DNA of 64,000 nucleotides from SXOA01 sp046593355 (GCA_046593355.1 JBKJNY010000242.1:107055-171054), one strand, 5' to 3'. Shown: positions 8,530 through 16,816, counted from the first letter of the stretch. The notes: generated by a model from the sequence alone, not told the origin. Translations and numbers: made by a program.

Positions 8530-8533
8530 CTAC
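8423..8533. repeat. Compound palindrome (outer arms about 28 bases, two inner hairpins)
   Basis: The outer arms start GTAGGCCGCGACTCCG and end CGGAGTCACGGCCTAC; read as inverted copies they agree over almost all of about 28 positions. Between them are CTGTCC-TTC-GGACAG and a second small hairpin with a TCCC/GGGA stem. The layout resembles a REP/BIME-like element. Its outermost TAG is the stop codon of the subtilase gene on the minus strand. Confidence 0.75.
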
Positions 8534-10836
8534 ATTCCTGACCGGATAGTTCGGATCCTCAGTCCGCTGGCGGAGGTGAGGCTGTCCAGTTCAGCGGCGA
8601 TGTCGCAGAGGGCCTCGTCATAGGTGGACGAGAGCCGGGTTCCTGCCATGCGGTGCTCCGTCTTCACGTCCGCATCGTCCAACAACAGGGGAGACGGATT
8701 TTGGACGTCGCTTAGGAACATGGCCAGCCCATCCAGCCCATCCTGCTCGTCCGGATCGCCGGTCAGGGTCGATGCCTGGCCTGTTCCCGAGATGGCTTGG
8801 ACCCCCGCCAGCACTGAGACTGGGGCAACTGCGGGAGTGACATTTGCAGCGAGAGCAGGCACGAACGAGCCCCCGACAGGCGGATCGGCAATCCCTTGCG
8901 GGTTGGTGTTTCCCGCGGCCAGCGCGAAGCTGGTGGTGGTGGAGGCGGCCTGGCTGCCGGAGGTGCGGCTGACGGCGGTATCGTACTGATAGACGCGGTC
9001 GGTGCCGTTATCCACGATCCAGAGGTCGTTGGGATTGGCCGGATCGAGCGTGATGCCGGTTGGGCTCGTCACCCCGGCGGTGGAAATGGTCCAACTGCCG
9101 AGGAGCGAGCCGGCCTGGGAGTACTTGAAGACCTTGTCAGTCGTGCTGTTGTTCACGACCCACAGCGATGTTCCCCCCACGACGATGTCCTTGGGGTCTT
9201 TGTTGTCGCTGTTGAGCGCGAAACTGCTGGCGGCGTTCTGGCTCCCCGACAGGCGGCTGGCCGCTCCGGTATAGCGATAGACCTTGTCCTGCTTGGCATC
9301 GACGATCCAGACATCAGTACCGTTGGTGGCGATCCCTTCGACCTGCGCCCCTCCGGTCAGGCTGCCGGCGGTCCAGGAGCCGAGCAACACGCCAGCCGCG
9401 TCATAAACATAGACAGTCTTGTTGACATCGACGACCCAGACCTTGTCGCCGGCTGCCGTGCTGGCCGCGCCGCGGGGAGCGGCGTTGGCGGCTGCCAGGC
9501 CATAGGCCTCGCGGGCCAGACCCACCCCGCTCCCGTACTCAAACGTGCGGTTGGCCGTGGCGTCATCGACGACGTAAAACTTAGTGGCTTGTACCACGCC
9601 GAGGGCATTCGCCGCATTCAGGTGACCACCGGTGACGGTCTTGCCGGCGAGTGACGGCAGCGGGTCCACTGTGGAGAGAATGCGGTCCTTGATTTGAGAG
9701 TACGTCCAATCGGGGTGGACGCTCTTGAGCAGCGCCGCAACTCCGGTTGTCTGATGGGTCGGTTGAGATGTACCGCCAAATTGCGAGTATCCCGCAAGAT
9801 CGACGTTGACAGCGCCGAAGTTTGTACCGGAAGTCAATTGGTTGAACTGATCGATTCCCCCGACGGAGATGATGTTGTCCAGATTGTAGGCCGCGGGAAA
9901 GAACGGGTTGGCGTCCATGTCCTGGGACAGATTGCCGGCCGCCGCGACGAACAGATGTCCGGCCGCCCTTGCGCCGTTGATTGCGTCAAACATGGCCTGT
10001 GAATACGTATTATCTCCCCAGCTATTGTTAGAAATCGGCACCCCCTTTGCGACGACGTAGTCCAAGCCGGCCGCTACGTTGGTGATGACCTGGTCGGTTT
10101 GCGCCCCGCCGATCGTATGAATCTGAATCGGCATGATCCGCACCGACCAATTGATGCCTGCCTTGCCGATGCCGTTGTTTCCCAGGCCGCCGATCCCGAT
10201 GGACATGCCTGTGCCATGGACGTCGGTCGTATTTAGGGGATCGTTATCGTTGTTGTAAAAGTCCCAACCGACGAGGTCGTCCGTCCGACTGTTGCCGTCT
10301 TCGTCGAGGCCGTTTTCCCAGGTTGGATCGGCCAGGAGATCGCCGCCGTCGATGTATCCAGTTGCGTTAAGGTCGCTAACGTAGCTCGCATTGGCCGGAT
10401 TATTCAGATCGCGAAAAGTGAGGATCCCGTCGCTATCGCTGTCGGTCAGACTGGCCGCAATGCCCGCGGGGATCTCTCCTTCGTTCAGCCAGATGTTGAG
10501 GTACAGGTCCGGGTCGGTGTAATCGACACCGGAGTCCAATACCGCGACGACGGTGACCATGCTGCCGGTCGTCACCGACCAGGCTTCCGGCGCATCGATA
10601 TCGGCGTCAATCGTCCCGCCGGTCTGCCCTGAGTTGTGCAGCATCCATTGCTGCGGAAACTCCGGATCGTTTGGAATGACCTCTCCGGCCAACAGCGCCC
10701 TGTCCTCCAGCCGTTCCAGCAGCAGGCGGCGGTTGCGGCGTTTGGAATTGCCAGCGGGGGAGCGCTCGCCACGGCTGGCGGAGAGCTGCTTGCGGCGGAG
10801 GCGCGGGGAGCGAAACCAGGAAGTGCGGCGGGTCAT
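8530..10836 (-). CDS. LEPR-XLL secreted subtilisin-like protease with C-terminal NHL-like propeller
   Basis: I start at the ATG at 10836, preceded by AGGACGTTGAC. An Arg-rich N-terminus leads to LLLERLEDRALLAG (residues 38-51), the planctomycete export tag. The S8 domain spans about 55-400. Catalytic D101 (AVLDSGVD), H207 (DVHGT) and S357 (GGTS) are present, as is NNSWG for the oxyanion hole. The normally invariant flanks differ: HGTGMSIGIGG replaces HGTHVAGTIGA, and GTSQPTHQTTG replaces GTSMATPHVAG. Activity is therefore uncertain. Residues about 420-660 contain repeats such as VWVVDVNKTVYVYD, VWIVDAKQDKVYRYT and LWIVDNGTDRVYQYD, which would form an NHL-like beta-propeller. The protein is probably cell-surface or secreted. 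Confidence 0.9.
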   Translation of the reverse strand: MTRRTSWFRSPRLRRKQLSASRGERSPAGNSKRRNRRLLLERLEDRALLAGEVIPNDPEFPQQWMLHNSGQTGGTIDADIDAPEAWSVTTGSMVTVVAVLDSGVDYTDPDLYLNIWLNEGEIPAGIAASLTDSDSDGILTFRDLNNPANASYVSDLNATGYIDGGDLLADPTWENGLDEDGNSRTDDLVGWDFYNNDNDPLNTTDVHGTGMSIGIGGLGNNGIGKAGINWSVRIMPIQIHTIGGAQTDQVITNVAAGLDYVVAKGVPISNNSWGDNTYSQAMFDAINGARAAGHLFVAAAGNLSQDMDANPFFPAAYNLDNIISVGGIDQFNQLTSGTNFGAVNVDLAGYSQFGGTSQPTHQTTGVAALLKSVHPDWTYSQIKDRILSTVDPLPSLAGKTVTGGHLNAANALGVVQATKFYVVDDATANRTFEYGSGVGLAREAYGLAAANAAPRGAASTAAGDKVWVVDVNKTVYVYDAAGVLLGSWTAGSLTGGAQVEGIATNGTDVWIVDAKQDKVYRYTGAASRLSGSQNAASSFALNSDNKDPKDIVVGGTSLWVVNNSTTDKVFKYSQAGSLLGSWTISTAGVTSPTGITLDPANPNDLWIVDNGTDRVYQYDTAVSRTSGSQAASTTTSFALAAGNTNPQGIADPPVGGSFVPALAANVTPAVAPVSVLAGVQAISGTGQASTLTGDPDEQDGLDGLAMFLSDVQNPSPLLLDDADVKTEHRMAGTRLSSTYDEALCDIAAELDSLTSASGLRIRTIRSGM

Positions 10837-10998
10837 GTCAACGTCCTGCTGAAAAAGAGGGGTCGATTGCGTCTCAAAAGTCAAAAAAAGGGCTGCAAGG
10901 CTGGGAATAGTCGGTGTGAGTCGACTTCATCCCTAAAGTAACGGCGTCGTCTGTCACGAATTGAGGATTCCTCGAGACAGCTCTGGAGGGGAGCAGCC

Positions 10999-11589
10999 TC
11001 AGTTCCCGGTCTTGAATTCGAGCTCCCCTGCACCTTCCCAGGTGTATCCCACGGGATCGTGGGCTCCCAGCACAAAGGGGTCGCTCGTGGCGACCATGAT
11101 GAAGCTGCCGCCGCTGACCTTGGCGAATCGGCCGGTGCATTTCGCAATCACCGGATTGAATTCGGCGGTAAAAACCGCCACAAATTTTCCGTCGCCGACA
11201 TAATACAGGACCACCTCGCCTGGCCCAACGGCGCCGTTCGTAGTATCGCCGTAGGTGAAAACCAGCTTGTCCTTGTTGGCGCCGACCATCACGAAATCAA
11301 TCGCACTCGAGAAATTGGCGGTGGCAGGACCTGTAAAATTCAGCAGCGTAAACGCTCCCTCGCCGTAATATCTGCCCAGCTCCGTGGCCTCCCCGACCGC
11401 CCAGTGCGGCCCCGGGATTCCGGGAGTGAGCGGCAGACCTTCCGTCGCGATCCCTCCTCCCGTGATCTTGAACGGCTTCACCTGCGCTTCCGCCGGAGGG
11501 GCCAGGGCGATAATTGCCGCAATCGCGATCAGCGAAGCTAACTGGCGGCCAAGGTGCGGGGAGCGAAACCAAGAGCTGAGTCGGGTCAT
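10999..11589 (-). CDS. Small secreted protein of unknown function
   Basis: The ATG at 11589 follows the same CAGCAGGACGTTGAC leader as the subtilase gene. The N-terminus MTRLSSWFRSPHLGRQ is followed by a hydrophobic signal sequence (LIAIAAIIALAPPAEA) and a likely AxA cleavage site. The mature 160 residues are beta-rich and Gly-rich, with segments such as GHWAVGEATELGRYYGEG-like text and FAKVSGGSFIMVA. This resembles secreted hypothetical proteins widely present in planctomycetes. The first dozen codons and leader are nearly identical to those of the neighbouring subtilase, although the mature proteins are unrelated. I do not recognise a function. Confidence 0.75.
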   Translation of the reverse strand: MTRLSSWFRSPHLGRQLASLIAIAAIIALAPPAEAQVKPFKITGGGIATEGLPLTPGIPGPHWAVGEATELGRYYGEGAFTLLNFTGPATANFSSAIDFVMVGANKDKLVFTYGDTTNGAVGPGEVVLYYVGDGKFVAVFTAEFNPVIAKCTGRFAKVSGGSFIMVATSDPFVLGAHDPVGYTWEGAGELEFKTGN

Positions 11590-11749
11590 GTCAACGTCCT
11601 GCTGGAATGGAGGGGATGGGTGGCGAGTTCTTTCCGGCTGTAGGTAGAGGCGTAAGGGCCGTGCCGGGTCGGACGCGCAAAATAAAACTATATTCTTGGA
11701 AGGATATGCATTGGGAGCCACGCCACGGTAGGATTGCGTTTTCCGGGTC

Positions 11750-14482
11750 TTACGGGGATGGCGACTCCGCTATCCCCAGCACTCCGGCCGCTTCGCGGCA
11801 GAAGGCCGATAACTCGGGATTCTTGGGGGCATGCTGGCGAGCCCAGGACGTTGCCTCCAGGTACAACGCGACGGCCCGGTCGTGCTGGCCGAGGCGTTCA
11901 AAACACATGGCCTGGAATATGGCATCATATCCAAAGTTGGCATCGCCAAGTTGTCGGGATTTGTCCAGGGAGGCTAACGCCTCCCTGAACTTGCCTTGCC
12001 GATACTGGACCAGGCCGAGCGCATTGTGATAGTCCGAAACGCCGGGGTGTTGGCGGATTGCCAGCGTGGCCCATTCCGCCGCGCGCTCGAGATGATCGCG
12101 ATTGGTGTCGGGATGGCGAGCTAATCGCCAGGCCGCAAAATACAGAGTGCTCGGGTCCTTGGTCACGAGGGCGACCGCTGATTCAAATTCGGATCGGTCG
12201 ACAACGGGACGCTCCATGCCATAGCGATCGCCGGCCCGGAACAGGTAGAGCTTTGCCAGCCGCGCTCGGACCAGCCATTCATCGGGTTGCGTCCGATGCA
12301 AGGATTCGTGAATCTCGATGGCCGATTCCAACGTTCGAGCGGCTGACTCTTGTTCTCCCAGGTGCCTGAACGACTGCAAGTAAAACCATATCGCCGCGCC
12401 CTGCGCGATGCGATAGCCGTAGTTCTTTGGCTGGCTGGCGACGTTTTGCCCGTGGAGCTTGATTTCACGCTCATGGGCGGCTTTCGAGTCGTCCGCACGA
12501 CCCAGGCTTGCGTAGGTCATTCCCATCTGTCCGTAAGGAAAGGCTAAGGCCACGCGAAATTCACAATTGTCGGGTGACATGGCCACTGCCTTTTCACCGT
12601 GCGAGATCGCCTTCTGAAACGATTCAATCGCGCCAGTCCGGTCGTTCCTCTTGAACTGCACTCGCCCCACGTCCATCCAGGCGAGGCAAAGCAAGTTGGC
12701 GTAATCGGGAGAACTCGGTTCCTCGCGGGCCTGCCTCTCAAAAATCGAAATCGCCTTTCGGAGGTTGTCTTCGGACTCGTCTAGTTGTTCCAGTTGGATT
12801 TGCAGATGGCCCATGCGATGCAGTGCCAGGGCCAACTGACCTTCCGCGGCTTGGTTGTCCTTGTCAATCTCCTGAAGCCCCTTGTAAAACTCCAGTTCAT
12901 CTTCCATGATTCCCAACCGCATCGGATCGTCGGGGGCCAAGTTGCCAAGGCGGATGAGGATCGAATCAACGGTTCCGTTGACACGGTGCAAAATGACCAC
13001 CGTTTGATCGTGCCTCCTTTGCAACTCCTCCCCCTTGGCAACCGCGTCGTTGCGGGCTTTGTAAGTCAGGGCGAAGGCAATGCCCAGGGCTGCGGCAATC
13101 AGGAGTGTCAGGGCGAACGCAGCGGCGATAGAGAGGCTATGCCGCCGCGCCAGTCGCAAGCAGCGTTCCCGCATGCCGATGGGCCTGGCCTTGATCGGTT
13201 TATTGGCCAGGAATTCACGCAAATCGTCCACCAGCATGTGGCTGGTGGCATAGCGGTCGGCTGGGTTCTTCTCGATGGCCTTGAGGATGATGGTTTCCAA
13301 GTCGAGCGGAATCTGGGGATCGAGTTTTCGCGGGCGGGACGGCTCTTCAAAGGCGACCTGCCGCAACAGCTCGCCCCGGTTCTCGCTGTCAAACGCCGGC
13401 TGGAGGGTGAGCAGCTCGTAGAGGGTGACGCCGAGGGAATAGATGTCACTGCGGTGGTCGATGGGGATCCGCTTGGCGAGGGCTTGCTCGGGAGACATGT
13501 AGCGGAGGGTGCCGAGGAGGTCGCCGGTGTGGGTGAGGCTGGCGGCGGAGTCGATGCGGGCCAGGCCGAAGTCGGTGATCCAGACTTTGCCGGCGGCATC
13601 GAGCATCAGGTTGGCGGGCTTAATGTCCCGGTGGAGGACGCCTTGCTCATGGGCGTGGTCGAGGGCTTCGGCCACGTGCATGCCGAGGGTAGCGATGGAG
13701 CGGTAGTAGTCCCGGCCGAGCTTGGGGCGAAGAGCGGGGGCTGGGGACTGGGGGCTCGGGGCTGGGGAAGAGGGGGTGTCGCCTGTTGTCGGTTGCGTTG
13801 CGGCTGCTGTGCGCGCTGTACTTACGAGGTTGGCAAGCGACGAGGGGGTATAGCGCGGGTTGGATTTGAGCTGCTCGCGGAGGTGCTGCACGATGTCGGC
13901 CAGGGAGCGCCCTTCGATCAGGCGCATGGCATAGTAGTGGACCCCTCGCTCGCAGCCGACGCCGTAGACGTCGACGATGTGCGGGTGGTCGAGCTGGGCG
14001 GCGGCGAGGGCCTCGTTCTGGAACCGCTTTTTGGCACGGTCATCGAGGATGGCGGCGAAGGGGAGGATCTTGAGGGCCACGCGGCGATTGAGGGAGATCT
14101 GGTGGGCCTCGTAAACGACTCCCATGCCGCCCCGGCCGATTTCTCCCAGGATGCGATAGTCCCCTAGCGTTCCTTCCACGCGGCGGAGCCCGGCCCCGTT
14201 TCCGTTCTCGTTGACGTTTTCGCCTGGCGCGTGGGGAACGAGCAGGCGCTCCTGCTCGGCGATGTTCTCCAGAAAGTCGAGGCTGGCCAGGCAGGCGGCC
14301 AGGTCGTCGGCGATTTCAGGATGCTCGGCCATGAGCTCGGCCATATCGGGACGCTGACCGGCGCGGCAGGCGGCGAGGTATTCATCCACGACGCGGGCGA
14401 GAAGCGAGTCGCGGGCGGGATCGGTCACTCGCTCTCGCTTCGGGTTCGTGGGGGGAGCGGCGGTGGCGGCGAGGCTGGTCAT
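11750..14482 (-). CDS. Membrane Ser/Thr protein kinase with TPR-like C-terminal region
   Basis: A Hanks-type kinase occupies about residues 105-420: glycine loop GRGGMGVVYEA, VALKIL lysine, HRDIKPAN catalytic loop, TDFGLA metal motif and MSPEQ. A Pro/Ser-rich insert (about 230-255) separates the lobes. One membrane helix is at about 453-475, and the remaining 430 residues are helical repeats typical of TPR arrays, expected outside the cytoplasm. The N-terminal 90 residues (VVDEYLAACRAGQRPDMAELMAEHPE) are the usual planctomycete kinase leader domain. The start codon overlaps the sigma gene stop in ATGA, so the pair is translationally coupled. A sigma factor/kinase signalling pair is inferred. 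Confidence 0.93.
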   Translation of the reverse strand: MTSLAATAAPPTNPKRERVTDPARDSLLARVVDEYLAACRAGQRPDMAELMAEHPEIADDLAACLASLDFLENIAEQERLLVPHAPGENVNENGNGAGLRRVEGTLGDYRILGEIGRGGMGVVYEAHQISLNRRVALKILPFAAILDDRAKKRFQNEALAAAQLDHPHIVDVYGVGCERGVHYYAMRLIEGRSLADIVQHLREQLKSNPRYTPSSLANLVSTARTAAATQPTTGDTPSSPAPSPQSPAPALRPKLGRDYYRSIATLGMHVAEALDHAHEQGVLHRDIKPANLMLDAAGKVWITDFGLARIDSAASLTHTGDLLGTLRYMSPEQALAKRIPIDHRSDIYSLGVTLYELLTLQPAFDSENRGELLRQVAFEEPSRPRKLDPQIPLDLETIILKAIEKNPADRYATSHMLVDDLREFLANKPIKARPIGMRERCLRLARRHSLSIAAAFALTLLIAAALGIAFALTYKARNDAVAKGEELQRRHDQTVVILHRVNGTVDSILIRLGNLAPDDPMRLGIMEDELEFYKGLQEIDKDNQAAEGQLALALHRMGHLQIQLEQLDESEDNLRKAISIFERQAREEPSSPDYANLLCLAWMDVGRVQFKRNDRTGAIESFQKAISHGEKAVAMSPDNCEFRVALAFPYGQMGMTYASLGRADDSKAAHEREIKLHGQNVASQPKNYGYRIAQGAAIWFYLQSFRHLGEQESAARTLESAIEIHESLHRTQPDEWLVRARLAKLYLFRAGDRYGMERPVVDRSEFESAVALVTKDPSTLYFAAWRLARHPDTNRDHLERAAEWATLAIRQHPGVSDYHNALGLVQYRQGKFREALASLDKSRQLGDANFGYDAIFQAMCFERLGQHDRAVALYLEATSWARQHAPKNPELSAFCREAAGVLGIAESPSP

Positions 14483-15090
14483 AAGCGGCTCTCAATCAGA
14501 GGTTTGAGGTTCACGAGGGCCCGGGTCCAAAGCTTGCGGGCGGCTTCTTCGCTCCGCCCCATCCGCTGGGCGATTTCGGGCCAGGAGAGGTTCTGCAGGT
14601 TGCGGAGGCGGATGACTTCGCGGTGGCCGGGGGCGAGCTCCGCCATGGCATCGGCCAGCACCACCCCCATCTCCCGCCGCTCGGCGCTTTGGCTGGGGCT
14701 GGATTGGAGCGTACCCGCCAGGAGCTGCAAGCGGTCAACGATGCGAGCATCGGGGCTGGGCTCTTCGCGGCCCACGTTGCGGGCGGCCGAGCGGTAGCGG
14801 CGGACGAAATCGGTGACATTGCGAGCCATGATTTGCCTCAGCCAGGCCACGAATTCTGGTTCGTCGCTCCCTTGGAACGCGGCAAAGCCCTGATGGGCCT
14901 CCAGTAGCGTCTCTTGCACCAGGTCGGAAGGATCGGCCTTGCCGCGGAACGCCCGGTCCAGCCAGTCCTGGGCCAGCAGCCGCAGATAGTTGCGGTAGCG
15001 GGCGAAGAGGCGGTCAAACGCCTGGGGGTCCGCACCTCGGGCCGCGGCCAGCAAGTCCGTGATGGAGAGGCGTGATTCGTCACTAGCCAC
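14479..15090 (-). CDS. ECF-like RNA polymerase sigma factor
   Basis: It is 203 residues from a GTG at 15090, with AAGGAG ten bases upstream. Region 2 is at about 25-95 (FARYRNYLRLLAQ, ADPSDLVQETLLEAHQGF, WLRQIMARNV) and region 4 at about 140-195 (LAPGHREVIRLRNLQNLSWPEIAQRMG then AARKLWTRAL). This matches the planctomycete ECF group that travels with Ser/Thr kinases. No anti-sigma gene is present; the coupled kinase downstream is the likely regulator, perhaps by phosphorylation, which is inference from co-occurrence. Confidence 0.92.
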   Translation of the reverse strand: MASDESRLSITDLLAAARGADPQAFDRLFARYRNYLRLLAQDWLDRAFRGKADPSDLVQETLLEAHQGFAAFQGSDEPEFVAWLRQIMARNVTDFVRRYRSAARNVGREEPSPDARIVDRLQLLAGTLQSSPSQSAERREMGVVLADAMAELAPGHREVIRLRNLQNLSWPEIAQRMGRSEEAARKLWTRALVNLKPLIESRL

Positions 15091-15404
15091 AAGCCGGAAT
15101 CTCCTTGCCTAGAAAGGCGTAAAGCGGACCGGAAGCGGACGTCAGAATGGCGGATGGCGAGGGGAATTGCAAGTAATTATGGATGGGTCAGGCTCAAGCC
15201 GTAAGAAACTGCGAATTCCTTCGAGATTTCCTCAAGCTCAGGATTTGACACGTCAGGAATCCGACCTACGTTTTCACTGTGGGAAGTTTCTGGTGGCGAC
15301 ATCAGGGGCTTTCCGCGGTGGCATGTTTCCCGGCCTTTGGGTTCTCCAAATTGGTCAGGCTTTCGGCCTGATGCCGGGCGGCTTTTCACCAGGCCTGTCG
15401 CCTC
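15091..15404. other. Upstream region between sigma operon and pilin riboswitch
   Basis: About 310 bases hold the promoters of the leftward sigma/kinase operon and, presumably, of the rightward pilin transcript. The hairpin TCAGGC-TTTCG-GCCTGA lies at about 15354-15370. No gene is supported. Confidence 0.5.
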
Positions 15405-15500
15405 CCATCCTCGATAAAGGCAAACCGCTCGCAAGGGCGGGGCGCAAAGCCATGGGCCACGCGCGGATTCGTCCGTTCGCGGCAGCCGGCTACCGAAAGG
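15405..15500 (+). ncRNA. Class I cyclic-di-GMP riboswitch (GEMM-I)
   Basis: The order of conserved blocks matches GEMM-I. AAAGGCAAACC (15416-15426) runs into a stem CCGCTC/GGGCGG closed by the GNRA tetraloop GCAA (15431-15434). GGCGCAAAGCC (15441-15451) and GGGCC follow. A second stem built on GCCACGCG...CGCGGC has an inner CGGA-TTCG-TCCG hairpin. AGCCGGCTACCGA (15484-15496) closes the element. In the family the ligand sits where GGCAAACC and GCAAAGCC meet. A UUCG hairpin (15513-15528) follows and could be part of the expression platform. The next gene, 200 bases on, is the Flp pilin. I infer direct c-di-GMP control of pilin expression; whether it turns on or off cannot be read. Confidence 0.85.
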
Positions 15501-15701
15501 GTGATTGTGATTCGCAGCTTCGGCTGCGGAAAGCGTGACCTGACGATGATGACGAGGTGCGTACCAATCGTTGAGTTCTGTCCCGCGCGAGGCAGGCCGG
15601 CGGCGAAAGCTGCGGCGTGGGGTAGGGCTCGGTCGTCACTGTGGCATCGCCCGCGGACCCGCTTGATGCCGGGGCCGGGGCGAACAAGAGGAGTAGGAAC
15701 A

Positions 15702-15884
15702 ATGAAGAATCTGACTTTGAAGGTGCAACGTTTCCTGAAGTCCGAAGATGGCCCGACCGCAGTTGAGTATGCGGTGATGTTGGCGCTGATTGTCGTGGTG
15801 TGCCTCGCCAGCATCACGACCATCGGCACGCGTGCAAACACCGTGTTCAACAACATCTCGAGTGCTCTGCCCGCCGCGTCGTAA
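15702..15884 (+). CDS. flp: Flp/Fap-type pilin
   Basis: This 60-residue prepilin has the Flp signature: a short basic leader (MKNLTLKVQRFLKSEDG), then PTAVEYAVMLALIVVVCLA. Cleavage is expected after G17, leaving Glu at +5 and Tyr at +6 of the mature pilin. A good ribosome site (AGGAGTAGGA) precedes the ATG. It is the structural subunit of Tad pili used for surface attachment. The gene stands between a c-di-GMP-type riboswitch and its own terminator, which would allow much higher expression than the assembly genes downstream. Confidence 0.95.
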   Translation: MKNLTLKVQRFLKSEDGPTAVEYAVMLALIVVVCLASITTIGTRANTVFNNISSALPAAS

Positions 15885-15933
15885 TCGCTGGCGGGATCTG
15901 TTGTCGGTGTCGTCTCGGTGCGCGACACATGTG

Positions 15934-15979
15934 CCCCCTCGACAGTCGCTTCGCGGTGATTGTCGGGGGGGACTTTTTT
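15934..15979 (+). terminator. Rho-independent terminator after flp
   Basis: An 11-bp stem, CCCCCTCGACA with TGTCGGGGGGG (one T-G pair), is followed two bases later by six T residues. It begins 50 bases after the pilin stop. Partial readthrough would feed the downstream Tad genes. Confidence 0.85.
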
Positions 15980-16100
15980 GCGTACCGGGGCAAAAAACGC
16001 GGACTTCCAGATTTTCCCGCTGGTCTTCCGCACCAGAGCCGCCCGTGACCTAGAGTTTCCCAGAGGCCGTAGTTTCACGGCTCGCAGTTGGACGTGATTT

Positions 16101-16208
16101 ATGTACCCAGTTGTTCCAGGGGACGTTTTGGCCGGCGGATGGGAAACCATCTGCTTTGGCATCACGCTCATCGGCGCGCTCGTGAGTTATTTGCTGGCCT
16201 GGCGCTAA
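16101..16208 (+). CDS. 35-residue single-pass membrane protein in the Tad locus
   Basis: The reading frame starts ATGTACCCAG and ends with TGG CGC TAA. The protein begins MYPVVPGDVLAGGWE and has one hydrophobic helix, ICFGITLIGALVSYLLAW. It lies between flp and the prepilin peptidase gene, which starts 38 bases later. Upstream there is only a weak ribosome site (TTGGACG). The single helix and position suggest a pilus accessory peptide, but I recognise no family and it could be chance. Confidence 0.45.
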   Translation: MYPVVPGDVLAGGWETICFGITLIGALVSYLLAWR

Positions 16209-16246
16209 CTTATTGACCAAGAAAGCAGCACGGGGAGAGGTTTGAC

Positions 16247-16816
16247 ATGCAGGCTCTAGCGTTTGATTTCGTCCAAATCGTGGCCCAGAACTGGACCGTC
16301 TGGCTCGTCACCGTGGTCCTCATTCTGGCCGCCGTCATCGACGGCTTTGAGCTCAAGGTGCCCAACTGGGTCACCTTTCCGTTCATCCTCAGCGGCTGGA
16401 TCTATGCCTTTGCCGCTTTCGGCTGGGAAGGTCTGGGCTGGAGCGTGCTGGGGACCGTGGTCGGCCTGCTGCTCCTGCTGCCGGCGTACGCCATCGGCGG
16501 GATGGGAGCGGGGGACGTGAAACTCCTGGCCGGCGTAGGGGCGTGGATTCTGATCCAGCACACCGTCAATTCCTTCTGCGTCTCGGCCCTGATTGGCGCG
16601 CTGATGGCGCTGGCGATGGTCGTGGGCCGCCGGGCCTGGAAAAAGCACCAGGACCAGTTCTGGCTGATTCTCAACGAAATCATGGTGATCAAAGACCCGG
16701 AGAAGCTGGCGGAAATCGCGGCCGAGCGCAAGTCGCGGATGCTGCTTTTGCCCTACGGGATTCCGATCGCGATCGGCACTATTGGTTACTTCCTGTGGAT
16801 GGGGATGCTGGTATGA
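16247..16816 (+). CDS. cpaA: Prepilin peptidase, A24 family (TadV/CpaA)
   Basis: Polytopic membrane protease that cleaves the leader from Flp prepilin. The two catalytic aspartates are visible: D32 in AAVIDGFELKVPNW and D90 in the GxGD motif GGMGAGDVKLL. Several hydrophobic helices surround them. The length of 189 residues fits the short TadV class, without the methyltransferase domain of PilD. A GGGGAGAGG ribosome site lies before the ATG. A soluble-looking helical insert (about 125-165) sits before the last membrane helix. Confidence 0.92.
   Translation: MQALAFDFVQIVAQNWTVWLVTVVLILAAVIDGFELKVPNWVTFPFILSGWIYAFAAFGWEGLGWSVLGTVVGLLLLLPAYAIGGMGAGDVKLLAGVGAWILIQHTVNSFCVSALIGALMALAMVVGRRAWKKHQDQFWLILNEIMVIKDPEKLAEIAAERKSRMLLLPYGIPIAIGTIGYFLWMGMLV

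Noticed and set aside
12785..14167. 460-codon open frame on the plus strand
   Set aside because: Antisense of the kinase gene, with no recognisable content.
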